A DNA stretch of 64,000 bases from Mycobacterium shigaense. Lineage in GTDB: Bacteria > Actinomycetota > Actinomycetes > Mycobacteriales > Mycobacteriaceae. Shown here piece by piece: positions 24,066 through 31,874 of this stretch. Each line of letters begins with the position of its first letter. Position 1 is the first letter of the stretch. The stretch covers positions 4,526,001 through 4,590,000 of the forward strand of contig NZ_AP018164.1 in assembly GCF_002356315.1 (NCBI RefSeq). The letters are read 5' to 3'. The notes under the pieces are model-generated. The model did no database searches and had not been told where the DNA came from. It saw only the letters and a list, made by a program, of their open reading frames with translations. The position numbers and the translations under genes are program-made.

Positions 24066-25342
24066 GCCAGCGTGAATTCCAAGTGCAATTCGGTCAGCCC
24101 GCGCAGGATGTACGTCGGAACATATTGGTAGCGCCGGTCATTCGCGGGGCCGTGAACGTCCTCGTTGATCCTGATGTCGGTGGTGCGGTCCAACAGGCGC
24201 TCGATCGCCACCCGGGTTTCGGCTCGCGCCAGCGGCGCGCCGGGACAACTGTGGATGCCCCGACCGAACGAGATGTGCTGGCGGGCGTTCTTGCGGGCCG
24301 GGTCGAACGTGGCGGGATCTTCGAACCGGCGCGGATCACGGTTGGCGGCGGCCTGCACGATCATCACGGTGGTGCCGGCGGGCAGGTCCACGCCACCGAC
24401 GTTGACGGGCCGCCGGTTGATCCGGAAATCGCCCTTGACCGGGCTCTCGTGGCGCAGCGACTCCTCGATGAAGTTGGGCAGCAGGCTGCGGTCCTTGCGC
24501 AGCTGCGCCTGGATGTCTGGGCGCTCCCCCAAGATCTGCAGCGCGGCGCCGAGCAGTCGCACGGTGGTCTCCTGGCCGGCGGAGAAGACGTTGGCGGCAA
24601 CGCGCGCGACGTCTTCGACCTCCGGTGTCGAGCCGTCCGGGAAGGTGGCGGTGGCCAGGCCGGTCAGCACGTCGTCGCGACGGCTCTGACGGCGGGCGCG
24701 AACGTAGTCGGAAAACAGGCCGTAGAGGAATTCCAGCGGGCTATGCGACAGAGACCCCTTGGTGCCGCCGACGCCGCCGCCCGCATGCTCGGCGATGCCC
24801 CTGACGAACTTGTCGCGATCCTCCATTGGCACGCCCAGCAGATCGGCGATGACCAACAGCGTGAAGGGGCCGGAGAAGCCCTTGATCCATTCGCCGTGCC
24901 CGGGCGCCAAGAATTCGTCGAGCGCCTGATCGGCAAGTGCCCACATGGCGTCCTCGTTCTCCTTGAGGCGCTTGGGGGTGATCAGCCGCATCATCAAAGA
25001 GCGGTGATTGGTGTGGGTCGGCGGGTCCAGGGTGGGCAGCTGGTCGCTGAACGGCAGCTCATTGCGGTGTTGTTCGATCAGCTCGGTAATGTCACTGTTT
25101 CCCAGGCCCTCGAGGCTCACTGGGAAGCCCGGGAACGGTCCGGTCACCGAGATGCACGACGACCAGGTTTCGGTGTCGTTCAGCACGGCACAGGCCTCGT
25201 CCCAGCCCGTCACCATCGTGACCCCGTGATGGTCTTCCCGGGCCACCGGGCACTGCTCCCGCAACGACTCGTAGTACGGGTACGGGTCGGCGATGAGCTC
25301 GGTGCCCCGGAAGAAGTCCATGTTGGAGAAGTCGTTCGCCAT
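24062..25342 (-). CDS. Cytochrome P450
   Basis: 426 residues from the second of two adjacent ATG codons (25342); CGGAG is only one base before the first ATG, so the second is better placed. I-helix FSAGQETTVRLLG, ExxR in EESLRHESP, heme loop ISFGRGIHSCPGAPLAR. Three-gene operon with ferredoxin and DUF1330. Upstream is a degenerate GAGAAT-type palindrome at 25367-25383. Gene order P450-ferredoxin with 4-nt overlap is the reverse of the 3010/3225 arrangement. Substrate unknown. Confidence 0.92.
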   Translation of the reverse strand: MANDFSNMDFFRGTELIADPYPYYESLREQCPVAREDHHGVTMVTGWDEACAVLNDTETWSSCISVTGPFPGFPVSLEGLGNSDITELIEQHRNELPFSDQLPTLDPPTHTNHRSLMMRLITPKRLKENEDAMWALADQALDEFLAPGHGEWIKGFSGPFTLLVIADLLGVPMEDRDKFVRGIAEHAGGGVGGTKGSLSHSPLEFLYGLFSDYVRARRQSRRDDVLTGLATATFPDGSTPEVEDVARVAANVFSAGQETTVRLLGAALQILGERPDIQAQLRKDRSLLPNFIEESLRHESPVKGDFRINRRPVNVGGVDLPAGTTVMIVQAAANRDPRRFEDPATFDPARKNARQHISFGRGIHSCPGAPLARAETRVAIERLLDRTTDIRINEDVHGPANDRRYQYVPTYILRGLTELHLEFTLA

Positions 25343-25366
25343 CATGCTCCGTTCGAATCTCAGCAG

Positions 25367-25383
25367 TGAGAATGAGCCTCTCA
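25367..25383. promoter_or_regulatory. GAGAAT-type operator, degenerate
   Basis: TGAGAAT-GAG-CCTCTCA: one perfect half-site, two mismatches in the other. 25-41 bp upstream of the P450 start. A further GAG-rich stretch (TCTCAGAGATGAG) overlaps its right end. Confidence 0.4.
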
Positions 25384-25457
25384 GAGATGAGTATTACATT
25401 TCCACACGGCGTGAGCGGCGTCAACGACAGCCGCCCCGTCGTGGTTCGTCAGAACAA

Positions 25458-25985
25458 CTAACTGGCGGGAACCAGGTCCGCGGCGACGGACGGCCACGCG
25501 AGCAGTCCGCTGCGGAAGGTCTCGATAAGACCGATCGATCCGATCGGTGCGCTGCCGTCGGTAGACGCGGCGGCCAGCGCCCGGCCCTTGAAGACCTGCG
25601 CGGCCGAGCTCAGCCGGTGTTGCACAAGGCCGACGCTGTCGTCGAGCTCGGCCGGCCAGGTCTCGCCCCACAGCGTGACCTCGGTGGCACCTTGATCGAG
25701 CGCGCGCAAAACGCCTCGGCGCACTTGCGAATCACAGTCGAACAAGTCCGCCGCGGCGGCCAGAGCCTGTGGACGCGGACGGATGTCGACCGACGCCAGG
25801 GCGAGTTCCAGCCCCAGGGCCTTGACGCCGAGGATCTGCAGCGGCCGCTCGTCGGCGTCGTCGCCGGGGTCGCTGAGCAGCACGGTGACATCCCAACCGG
25901 CCATCGCGCGGTCGAAGAGCCAGCCCCCGGCGCAGCGCACCACGTCGGCGACGCTCGAAGCGACGACGTCGAGCCGGTACCTCAT
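25458..25985 (-). CDS. Conserved hypothetical protein linked to TetR
   Basis: 175 residues; ATG at 25985 overlaps the TetR stop (ATGA), so it is translated with the regulator. Sequence MRYRLDVVASSVADVVRCAGGWLFDRAMAGWDVTVLL; contains alternate strands and helices, no cofactor motif. I do not recognise the family, but the coupling suggests a function related to the regulator or to a shared transcript. Nothing odd in its base composition. Confidence 0.65.
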   Translation of the reverse strand: MRYRLDVVASSVADVVRCAGGWLFDRAMAGWDVTVLLSDPGDDADERPLQILGVKALGLELALASVDIRPRPQALAAAADLFDCDSQVRRGVLRALDQGATEVTLWGETWPAELDDSVGLVQHRLSSAAQVFKGRALAAASTDGSAPIGSIGLIETFRSGLLAWPSVAADLVPAS

Positions 25986-26599
25986 GTCGTGGTCTGGGGC
26001 TGGCTGGTCGGCGCGAAGTCCCGCGCCAGTGTCTCGGCGTACTGCTTGAACACCTCGGTCAGCGGTATCGAAGGATCGAGTAACCATAGGGTTTCCATTC
26101 CATGTATGAAGGCGAGAATTTCCACCGCCTTGACCGCGGGGTCTATGTCGGCGCGATAAGCGCCGTCGGTCTGGCCGCGCCGGATGGCGGCGGCGACGAT
26201 CTCGGTCGCGGCCTGCTGCCGGGCCAGCATGCGATCGTGCAACGGCGCGTCGGGAAGGATGCTCTCGACCAGCAGCACGGTGAATGTGCTCAGCAGCTCG
26301 GGAGCCCGGTTGAAGCGTTCGGCGACCTGCGAGATCTGGCTCAGTAGATCGCCGCCGCGGTCGGCGTGCGCCTCGTCGTCGAGATCGCGCGCGTCAAGCA
26401 CCGCGTGCAGCAGCTGTTCCTTGGACTCGAAGTGATGCAGGAGCCCCGCAGGGGTGACGCCGGCTTCCCCGGCGATCTGGGCCAGCGTCGTCGCCCGCCA
26501 GCCGTTGCGTGCCAGGAGGCGCTGCGCCACCTCGAGGATCCGCTGCTTGCGGTCCTCACCTTTGGCGAGAAGCGTGTCGTAACGCCGTGCGTCGGGCAC
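25982..26599 (-). CDS. TetR-family transcriptional regulator
   Basis: 205 residues from GTG 26599 with AAAGGAG four bases upstream; a longer ORF exists but lacks support. N-terminal HTH: RKQRILEVAQRLLARNGWRA, TTLAQIAGEAGVTPAGLLHHF. The C-terminal domain is a ligand/dimer domain with LVESILPDAPLHDRML. A near-perfect inverted repeat (26632-26655) lies 33 bp upstream and is a good autoregulatory operator. It precedes a hypothetical gene. It could control the thiolase-FadE operon upstream on the same strand or only itself. Confidence 0.9.
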   Translation of the reverse strand: MPDARRYDTLLAKGEDRKQRILEVAQRLLARNGWRATTLAQIAGEAGVTPAGLLHHFESKEQLLHAVLDARDLDDEAHADRGGDLLSQISQVAERFNRAPELLSTFTVLLVESILPDAPLHDRMLARQQAATEIVAAAIRRGQTDGAYRADIDPAVKAVEILAFIHGMETLWLLDPSIPLTEVFKQYAETLARDFAPTSQPQTTT

Positions 26600-26631
26600 C
26601 GGACTCCTTTGACCGATTGACGGGCCGAAAC

Positions 26632-26655
26632 AACCTAGTGAACACACAGTAGGTT
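26632..26655. promoter_or_regulatory. Inverted repeat, candidate TetR operator
   Basis: AACCTAGTG-N6-CAGTAGGTT is a 9-6-9 inverted repeat with one mismatch, 33-56 bp before the TetR start at 26599. Unlike the GAGAAT palindrome, so probably specific to this TetR. Confidence 0.5.
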
Positions 26656-26727
26656 AGTTTCTCGCCTGTGACAAGGGTCACCGGCGACTTGTCGGTGCGG
26701 CTCAGGCCAGGCCAGTACGGCGGTCCG

Positions 26728-27876
26728 CTAGGTAAGGAGCTCGACCAGCGTGGCGTTGGCCGTGCCGCCGCCTTCGCACATGGTCTGCAGCCCGTACCGG
26801 ATGCCGTTGTCGCGCATGTGGTTCACCAACCGGGTCATCAGCACCGCCCCGGAGGCGCCCAGCGGGTGCCCCAGCGCGATCGCGCCGCCGAGTGGATTGA
26901 CCCGTCGCGGGTCGGCACCGGTCTCGGCGAGCCAGGCCATCGGGACCGGCGCGAAGGCCTCGTTCACCTCGAACGCGCCGACTTCGGACAGCGCGACGCC
27001 GGCCTTGGTGAGCACCTTTTCCGTCGCCGGAATGGGTCCGGTGAGCATGAGCACCGGGTCGGCTCCGGTGACAGCGCCGGCGCGATAACGCACGAGCGGC
27101 GTCAGCCCGAGTTGCACCGCCATTTCCGACGTGGTCACCAGCAGCGCGGCCGCGCCGTCGGAGATCTGCGAGGAGTTGCCCGCATGGATCACGCCATCGT
27201 CGACGAACGCCGGCTTGAGCGATGCCAGTTTCTCGACGCTGGTCCCCCGTCGCACTCCCTCGTCGACGTTGACGACGGTGCCGTCCTCGACGAACACGGG
27301 GACGATCTGGTCGGTGAATGCGCCGGCGTCCAGCGCGGCGGCGGCGCGCTCGTGCGACTGCGCGGAATACTCGTCGACCTGGGTACGCGAGAAGCCCCAC
27401 TTCTTGGCGATCATCTCCGCCGAGATGCCCTGATTGAAGGAGAAGTCGTCGTAGCGGCCAAGCACTTTGGGGCCGTACGGCATCCCGGATGCCCTGGCCG
27501 AGCCCAGCGGAACGCGGCTCATGACCTCCACGCCGCCGGCCACGACGACATCCTGCTGAGCCGACATCACCGCCTGCACCGCAAAGTCGAGAGCCTGCTG
27601 GCTGGAACCGCAGGCTCGATTGACCGTCGTGCCCGGAATGGCCTCGGGCCAGCCGGCGGCCAGGACGGCATAGCGCCCGATGTTGCTCGACTGGTCGCCC
27701 ACCTGGGACACGCACCCCCAGACCACGTCATCGACGATCTCCGGTCCGACTCCGGCGCGCTCCAGCAGTTCGTTGAGCACGACCGCGGACAGGTCGGCGG
27801 CATGCATGCCGGACAGCCCGCCGTTTCGCTTCCCGACCGCCGTGCGCACCGCTTCGACGATGACTGTCTCGCGCAT
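26728..27876 (-). CDS. Acetyl-CoA acetyltransferase (thiolase)
   Basis: 382 residues from ATG 27876. All thiolase catalytic elements are present: NRACGSSQQA with the acyl-accepting Cys near 89, GHPLGASGAV with His, and CEGGGTANA with the second Cys at the C-terminus. N-terminus MRETVIVEAVRTAVGKRNGGL is typical of degradative thiolases. It performs the thiolytic step of beta-oxidation. Downstream of a truncated enoyl-CoA hydratase and a FadE in the same leftward operon, so together with an SDR it forms a beta-oxidation set. Confidence 0.93.
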   Translation of the reverse strand: MRETVIVEAVRTAVGKRNGGLSGMHAADLSAVVLNELLERAGVGPEIVDDVVWGCVSQVGDQSSNIGRYAVLAAGWPEAIPGTTVNRACGSSQQALDFAVQAVMSAQQDVVVAGGVEVMSRVPLGSARASGMPYGPKVLGRYDDFSFNQGISAEMIAKKWGFSRTQVDEYSAQSHERAAAALDAGAFTDQIVPVFVEDGTVVNVDEGVRRGTSVEKLASLKPAFVDDGVIHAGNSSQISDGAAALLVTTSEMAVQLGLTPLVRYRAGAVTGADPVLMLTGPIPATEKVLTKAGVALSEVGAFEVNEAFAPVPMAWLAETGADPRRVNPLGGAIALGHPLGASGAVLMTRLVNHMRDNGIRYGLQTMCEGGGTANATLVELLT

Positions 27877-27931
27877 ATCCCTACTCCGATCGCTCCTCGT
27901 CAGATCTTGACAGCGCCCAGCTGCCAGTAAA

Positions 27932-28357
27932 CTACAGACCGCGCTTCGAAAAGATCTGCGAGAAAGTCGATTCCGGCGTCGCAACGACAAGGTCGCAACC
28001 CAGGGCCAGGTTCCATCCGGCACCGACCGCAACGCCGCTGACTTTGGCGACCGTAGGGATCGGGAGTTCGTGCAGGGCCAGCGCGACGTCGGTCAGCCGC
28101 TGCAGCTTGTGTTTCGGGTGAACATCGTCGGGAACCGAGATGTCGGCGCCGGAACAGAAGCTCCCGCCGGCACCGGTGATCACCAGCGCGCGCACGGCGC
28201 GGTCACGACCGGCCTCGTCGAGAGCGTGGCGCAGCGCCACCCATAGCTCCGGGTTGATGGCGTTTTTGCGACGCGGACGATTGAGCGTCAACGTACGCAC
28301 CCCGCCGCTGTCCTCCGACAGCAGGACAAGGTCGTCTCGTCCTGCCAAGGCGCTCAA
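27932..28357 (-). pseudogene. Enoyl-CoA hydratase, C-terminally truncated
   Basis: 141 residues of a crotonase of normally ~260. Present: oxyanion-hole segments NRPRRKNAINPELW and GSFCSGADI, then GVAVGAGWNLALGCDLVVAT and IFSKRGL. A TAG stop follows at 27932. Beyond the stop the frame reads FTGSWALS before ending, close to the GGSWxLP that normally follows SKRGL, so the TAG looks like a nonsense mutation and the remaining C-terminal half has been deleted (only 55 bp remain before the thiolase). The catalytic Glu region of many hydratases is missing. ATG overlaps the FadE stop by 4 nt. Probably not functional. Confidence 0.8.
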
Positions 28358-29535
28358 TAGCTCCTCGGCAATTTCAGCACGTTGGACCCCAGGAAATTGA
28401 GAATCATCTCCTGGCTGACCGGTGCGATTTTCATCAGCCGGGCCTCACGGAAGTAGCGGGTGATGTGGTACTCCTCCGCGTAACCCATGCCGCCGTGAGT
28501 TTGCATCGCCCGGTCGGCGGCCGCGAAGCCGGCGTCAGCGCACAGGTACTTTGCCGTATTCGCTTCGCGCCCACAAGGTTTGCCGTTGTCATACAGCCAT
28601 GTCGCCTTGCGCAACATCAGTTCGGCGGCGTCGAGGCGCGCCAGCGAGTCCGCGAGCGGGAACTGCAGTCCCTGGTTCATGCCGATGGGCCGGCCGAAGA
28701 CCTCGCGCTCGTTGCCGTATTTCACCGCCTTGTCCAGCGCCACCCGGCCGATGCCCAGTGCCTCGGCCGCGATCAGCATGCGTTCAGGGTTGAGGCCATC
28801 CAGGATGTACTGAAATCCCTTGCCCTCCTCCCCGACTCGGTCCTCAAGCGGAACCTCGAGGTTGTCGATGAACAACTCGTTGGAGCTCACGGCGTTGCGG
28901 CCCATCTTGCGGATGGGACGGATGTCGATACGGCTGCGATCGAGGTCGGTGAGAAACAGCGTCATGCCGTCGGTCTTCTTCGTGACTTCGTCGTAGCTCT
29001 GGGTCCGTGTCAGCAACAGGATCTTGGAGGATTCCATCGCCTTGGAGATCCACACCTTGCGGCCATTGACCACGTAGCGGTCCCCGTCGCGCTTGGCGAA
29101 CGTCGTGATGCGGGAAGTATCAAGTCCGGCACCGGGTTCGGTTACGCCGAAGCAGACGTGCACTTCACCCGTCGCCACCGAGGGCAGCGTACGCGCCTTC
29201 AGGTCGTCGGAGCCGTGCACGACCACCGGCTGCATCCCGAAGATGGACAGGTGGATCGAGCTGGCCGCGTTCATCGCGCCGCCGGACTTGGCGACCTCCT
29301 CGAGCAGGATGGTGGCTTCGGTGATACCGAGACCATGGCCGCCGTATTCGGTCGGGATCGTCATTCCCAGCCAGCCGCCGTCGGCTATCGCCTGGTAGAA
29401 TTCGGAAGGGAATTCGTGCGCCTGGTCTTTTTCCATCCAGTACTGGTCGTCGAACTTGCCCGCCAGCTCCGCGACCGACCTGCGGATCACCTGCTGGTCA
29501 TCGGTCAGCTCGAAATTCATTCCATCGCCGGGCAC
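28354..29535 (-). CDS. Acyl-CoA dehydrogenase
   Basis: 393 residues, GTG start with AAGGAGG four bases upstream; MNFELTDDQQ six codons later is the alternative. Full-length ordinary ACAD: CFGVTEPGAGLDTS, YVVNGRKVWISKA, and the C-terminal QTHGGMGYAEEYHITR with MKIAPVSQEMILN. It performs FAD-dependent desaturation of an acyl-CoA. Second gene of a leftward group after the amidohydrolase, from which a long hairpin (29556-29609) separates it, so read-through may be limited. Confidence 0.93.
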   Translation of the reverse strand: MPGDGMNFELTDDQQVIRRSVAELAGKFDDQYWMEKDQAHEFPSEFYQAIADGGWLGMTIPTEYGGHGLGITEATILLEEVAKSGGAMNAASSIHLSIFGMQPVVVHGSDDLKARTLPSVATGEVHVCFGVTEPGAGLDTSRITTFAKRDGDRYVVNGRKVWISKAMESSKILLLTRTQSYDEVTKKTDGMTLFLTDLDRSRIDIRPIRKMGRNAVSSNELFIDNLEVPLEDRVGEEGKGFQYILDGLNPERMLIAAEALGIGRVALDKAVKYGNEREVFGRPIGMNQGLQFPLADSLARLDAAELMLRKATWLYDNGKPCGREANTAKYLCADAGFAAADRAMQTHGGMGYAEEYHITRYFREARLMKIAPVSQEMILNFLGSNVLKLPRSY

Positions 29536-29555
29536 GGCGCCTCCTTATCAGCGCG

Positions 29556-29609
29556 AGCAGTCGCAGAATCGCACGATCGTCACCCTAACAATGCGATTCT
29601 GCGTCTGCT
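29556..29609. terminator. Large hairpin between amidohydrolase and FadE genes
   Basis: AGCAGTCGCAGAATCGCA (29556-29573) pairs with TGCGATTCTGCGTCTGCT (29592-29609): 18-bp arms with one mismatch and an 18-nt loop. It is the strongest inverted repeat I found outside the operators. No T-run follows, as is usual for mycobacterial terminators. It could terminate or attenuate the amidohydrolase transcript, or its two halves could be operator sites. Confidence 0.55.
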
Positions 29610-29634
29610 TGCCGGGCCCTGCCTAATTGGCGGG

Positions 29635-30933
29635 TCAATCCTTGTTGCCGGAAAGGGCTTTGGCGTTGGCCGCGAAGTCCGCAAAGGACGAGCCGCCCCG
29701 GCTGTCCTTTGCGTGGCCCTGCGCCTTGATAGACACGTCGTGCCCGTCGGCGGCCTCGCGCAGCGCACCGACCGTAGCCTGTTCGCGTGAAATGTGGGTG
29801 AACGGGTCGAACGAGTACCAGCGCATCGCGTTCTGGTAGGTCATCTTGTTGATCTCGTCGTCGGGGACGTTGTTGAGGGACAACACATCCCACAGCTCCT
29901 CGGGCGCGCCCGGCCACATTGAGTCGCTGTGCGGGTAGTCGGCCTCCCAGCAGATGTTGTCGATGCCGATCATGTTGCGCAGCGCTACGCCGACCTTGTC
30001 GCTGATGAAGCAGGTCAGGAAGTGGTCGCGGAAGACCTCACTGGGCAGCTTGCCCTTGAAGTCCTGGTGCGTCCAGGCGGAGTGCATCTCGTAGGTCCGG
30101 TCGGCGCGTTCCAAAAAGTAGGGGATCCAGCCGGTTCCGCCCTCGGAGAGCGCGACCTTGAGGTCCGGGAACTCCTTGATGGGACGCGACCACAACAGGT
30201 CCGCGGCGGCCTGCACGATGTTCATCGGCTGCAGCGTGATCATCACGTCCATCGGGGCGTCCGGCGCGGTGATGGCCAACCGCCCCGAGGAGCCAATGTG
30301 CACGTTCATCACGGTGTCGTTCTCCACCAACGCCTTCCACAGCGGATTCCAGTACTCGTCGTGGAAGCTGGGATAGCCCATTGCGGCCGGGTTTTCGGTG
30401 AAGGTCAGCGCGTGCACGCCCTTCTTCGACACCCGGCGCACCTCGGCGGCGCACGCCTCGGCATCCCAGATCACCGGGATCGCCATCGGAATGAATCGCG
30501 CGGGGTAGGCGCCACACCATTCGTCGATGTGCCAGTCGTTGTAAGCCTGCACCAGCGCGATCGAGAAGTCGTGGTCGTCGGTGGCGAACAGCCGCCCGGC
30601 AAACCCCGGGAACGACGGAAAGCAGATGGAGGCCAGGATGCCGCCGGCGTTCATGTCCTTGATCCGCTCGTCCACGTCGTAGCAACCCCGCCGGATCTCG
30701 TCGAGCCCCGTCGGCTCGATGCCGTACTCCTCCTTCGGCCGGCCGGCGACGGCGTTGAGTGCGACGTTGGGAATGACGGTGTCACGGAACTTCCACATGT
30801 CCGAGCCGTCGGCGTTGTGCACCAGGCGCGGCGCATCGTCTTGGTACTTCTTCGGCAGATGGTTCTTGAACATGTCCGGCGGTTCGACTGTGTGATCGTC
30901 GACGCTGATCAGCATCATGTCTTCTTTGTTCAT
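29635..30933 (-). CDS. Amidohydrolase-2 family metal-dependent hydrolase
   Basis: 432 residues, ATG with GAGAGGG upstream. N-terminal LISVDDHTVEPPDMFKNHLP (DxH metal motif), MNVHIGSSGRLA with histidine in the middle, and WEADYPHSDSMWP near residue 330 with the catalytic Asp. All metal motifs typical of this actinobacterial subgroup are present. Divergent from the carboxymuconolactone decarboxylase/Rieske operon across 409 bp that contains two palindromes, so both probably share control. Reaction unknown; decarboxylation or C-N hydrolysis is usual in the family. Confidence 0.9.
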   Translation of the reverse strand: MNKEDMMLISVDDHTVEPPDMFKNHLPKKYQDDAPRLVHNADGSDMWKFRDTVIPNVALNAVAGRPKEEYGIEPTGLDEIRRGCYDVDERIKDMNAGGILASICFPSFPGFAGRLFATDDHDFSIALVQAYNDWHIDEWCGAYPARFIPMAIPVIWDAEACAAEVRRVSKKGVHALTFTENPAAMGYPSFHDEYWNPLWKALVENDTVMNVHIGSSGRLAITAPDAPMDVMITLQPMNIVQAAADLLWSRPIKEFPDLKVALSEGGTGWIPYFLERADRTYEMHSAWTHQDFKGKLPSEVFRDHFLTCFISDKVGVALRNMIGIDNICWEADYPHSDSMWPGAPEELWDVLSLNNVPDDEINKMTYQNAMRWYSFDPFTHISREQATVGALREAADGHDVSIKAQGHAKDSRGGSSFADFAANAKALSGNKD

Positions 30934-31020
30934 GACGTTCCCTCTCCATCGAGTCCACTGAGCAGTCTGCCCCCATAACGTCGGCTTGCCAACGTCGGCC
31001 GTCTACCGTTGAAAACTATC

Positions 31021-31037
31021 TTCTCGTAATGCGAGAA
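31021..31037. promoter_or_regulatory. Palindrome TTCTCG-N5-CGAGAA
   Basis: Perfect 6-5-6 inverted repeat, 88 bp upstream of the amidohydrolase ATG. Its half-site CGAGAA(T) resembles the GAGAAT half-site but with outward instead of inward order. Possibly a variant operator. Confidence 0.35.
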
Positions 31038-31302
31038 TCAACATCCCCATCGCTTCGGGAAGCGTTCCGGGTCGCCCCTCGCCGCCACGGATAACCTCCT
31101 CACGTGCGACGACGACGCGGCCGGGAGCGCGAGCGCCGCAGTCGCATCAAACTTCGAAACAAAAATTTGGTGCTCAACGCCGATTGGGCCGCACCGGGAG
31201 CTGCCTGCGACCGGCCACCCGCCGCACGAAGGCCGCTCATGCCGGGTCCGGGCCCCGGTGCCATTGACCGGAGGAGCGAATCGTGCAAGTCTGTTGGTTG
31301 TA

Positions 31303-31323
31303 AATGAGAATACAATTCTCATT
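31303..31323. promoter_or_regulatory. GAGAAT-N3-ATTCTC operator, perfect 9-3-9
   Basis: Left arm AATGAGAAT, spacer ACA, right arm ATTCTCATT: a perfect 9-3-9 palindrome, the best copy in the window. It ends 19 bp before the ATG of the 31343 gene, so a bound repressor would block the promoter or early transcript. Confidence 0.7.
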
Positions 31324-31342
31324 CGCCGAGAGGAATACCTCA

Positions 31343-31852
31343 ATGCGCTTGTCGCCGCTGCCCGCCGACCAGTGGGACGAGGCCACCCAGCAGGCGCTTT
31401 CGGCGATGCGAGACGCGGCCACCAACAACGCACTTTCCACCCTCGCCCGCCACCCGGCGCTGGCCAAGGCGTTCCTCCGGTTCAACGTCCACCTGCTGAT
31501 GTCGTCCACGCTGCCGCCGCGCATCCGCGAGCTGGCGATCCTGCGGGTGGCGCATCGCCGGGAAAGCGCCTACGAATGGTCGCACCACGTCAGAATGGCC
31601 AAGGCCGAGGGAATCACCGACGAGCAGATCGCGGCGCTCCAGCGTGGCGAGGCGCTCGACGAATTCGACCGCGCGGTGACCACCGCCGTCGACGAACTCG
31701 ACGAAAAGTCGCAGCTGTCAGACCAGACCTGGTCGGCACTCGGCGAGCGCCTGAGCGATCAGCAGCGGATGGACTTTGTCTTCACCGTCGGCTGTTACAC
31801 CACGCTGGCCATGGCCTTCAACACTTTTGGCATTCAGCTCGAGCACGACTAG
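31343..31852 (+). CDS. Carboxymuconolactone decarboxylase/AhpD-like protein
   Basis: 169 residues from ATG 31343 (AGAGG upstream); an earlier in-frame ATG falls inside the operator and is rejected. The CMD fold is recognisable: LSTLARHPALAKAFLRFN, PPRIRELAILRVAHRRESAYEWSHH. The redox pair CxxC of AhpD is absent, with Glu/His (EWSHH) at that site as in the gamma-carboxymuconolactone decarboxylase-like group. Role unknown: possibly hydrolysis, decarboxylation or peroxide defence near an oxygenase. First gene of an operon of seven. Confidence 0.88.
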   Translation: MRLSPLPADQWDEATQQALSAMRDAATNNALSTLARHPALAKAFLRFNVHLLMSSTLPPRIRELAILRVAHRRESAYEWSHHVRMAKAEGITDEQIAALQRGEALDEFDRAVTTAVDELDEKSQLSDQTWSALGERLSDQQRMDFVFTVGCYTTLAMAFNTFGIQLEHD

Positions 31853-31874
31853 ACGCATCAGAGAGGTTGAACTC

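Larger units (their letters stand above)
30934..31342. other. Divergent intergenic control region
   Basis: 409 bp between the leftward amidohydrolase and the rightward operon at 31343. Several short frames are open but none has a ribosome binding site or a recognisable product. The region contains TTCTCG-taatg-CGAGAA (31021-31037) near the amidohydrolase and the perfect GAGAAT palindrome (31303-31323) near the rightward operon. Confidence 0.6.

Noticed and set aside
24062..25369. Rightward 428-codon frame opposite the P450 at 24062
   Set aside because: The minus strand has the complete P450 heme loop, I-helix and ExxR motifs; the other frame is a shadow.
26668..27930. Rightward 420-codon frame opposite the thiolase
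   Set aside because: The thiolase catalytic motifs on the minus strand are unambiguous; the plus frame has no family resemblance.
31038..31433. Short leftward and rightward frames between the amidohydrolase and the Rieske operon
   Set aside because: Arg-rich, no start signals, and they overlap the operator and the AhpD-like gene; treated as non-coding.
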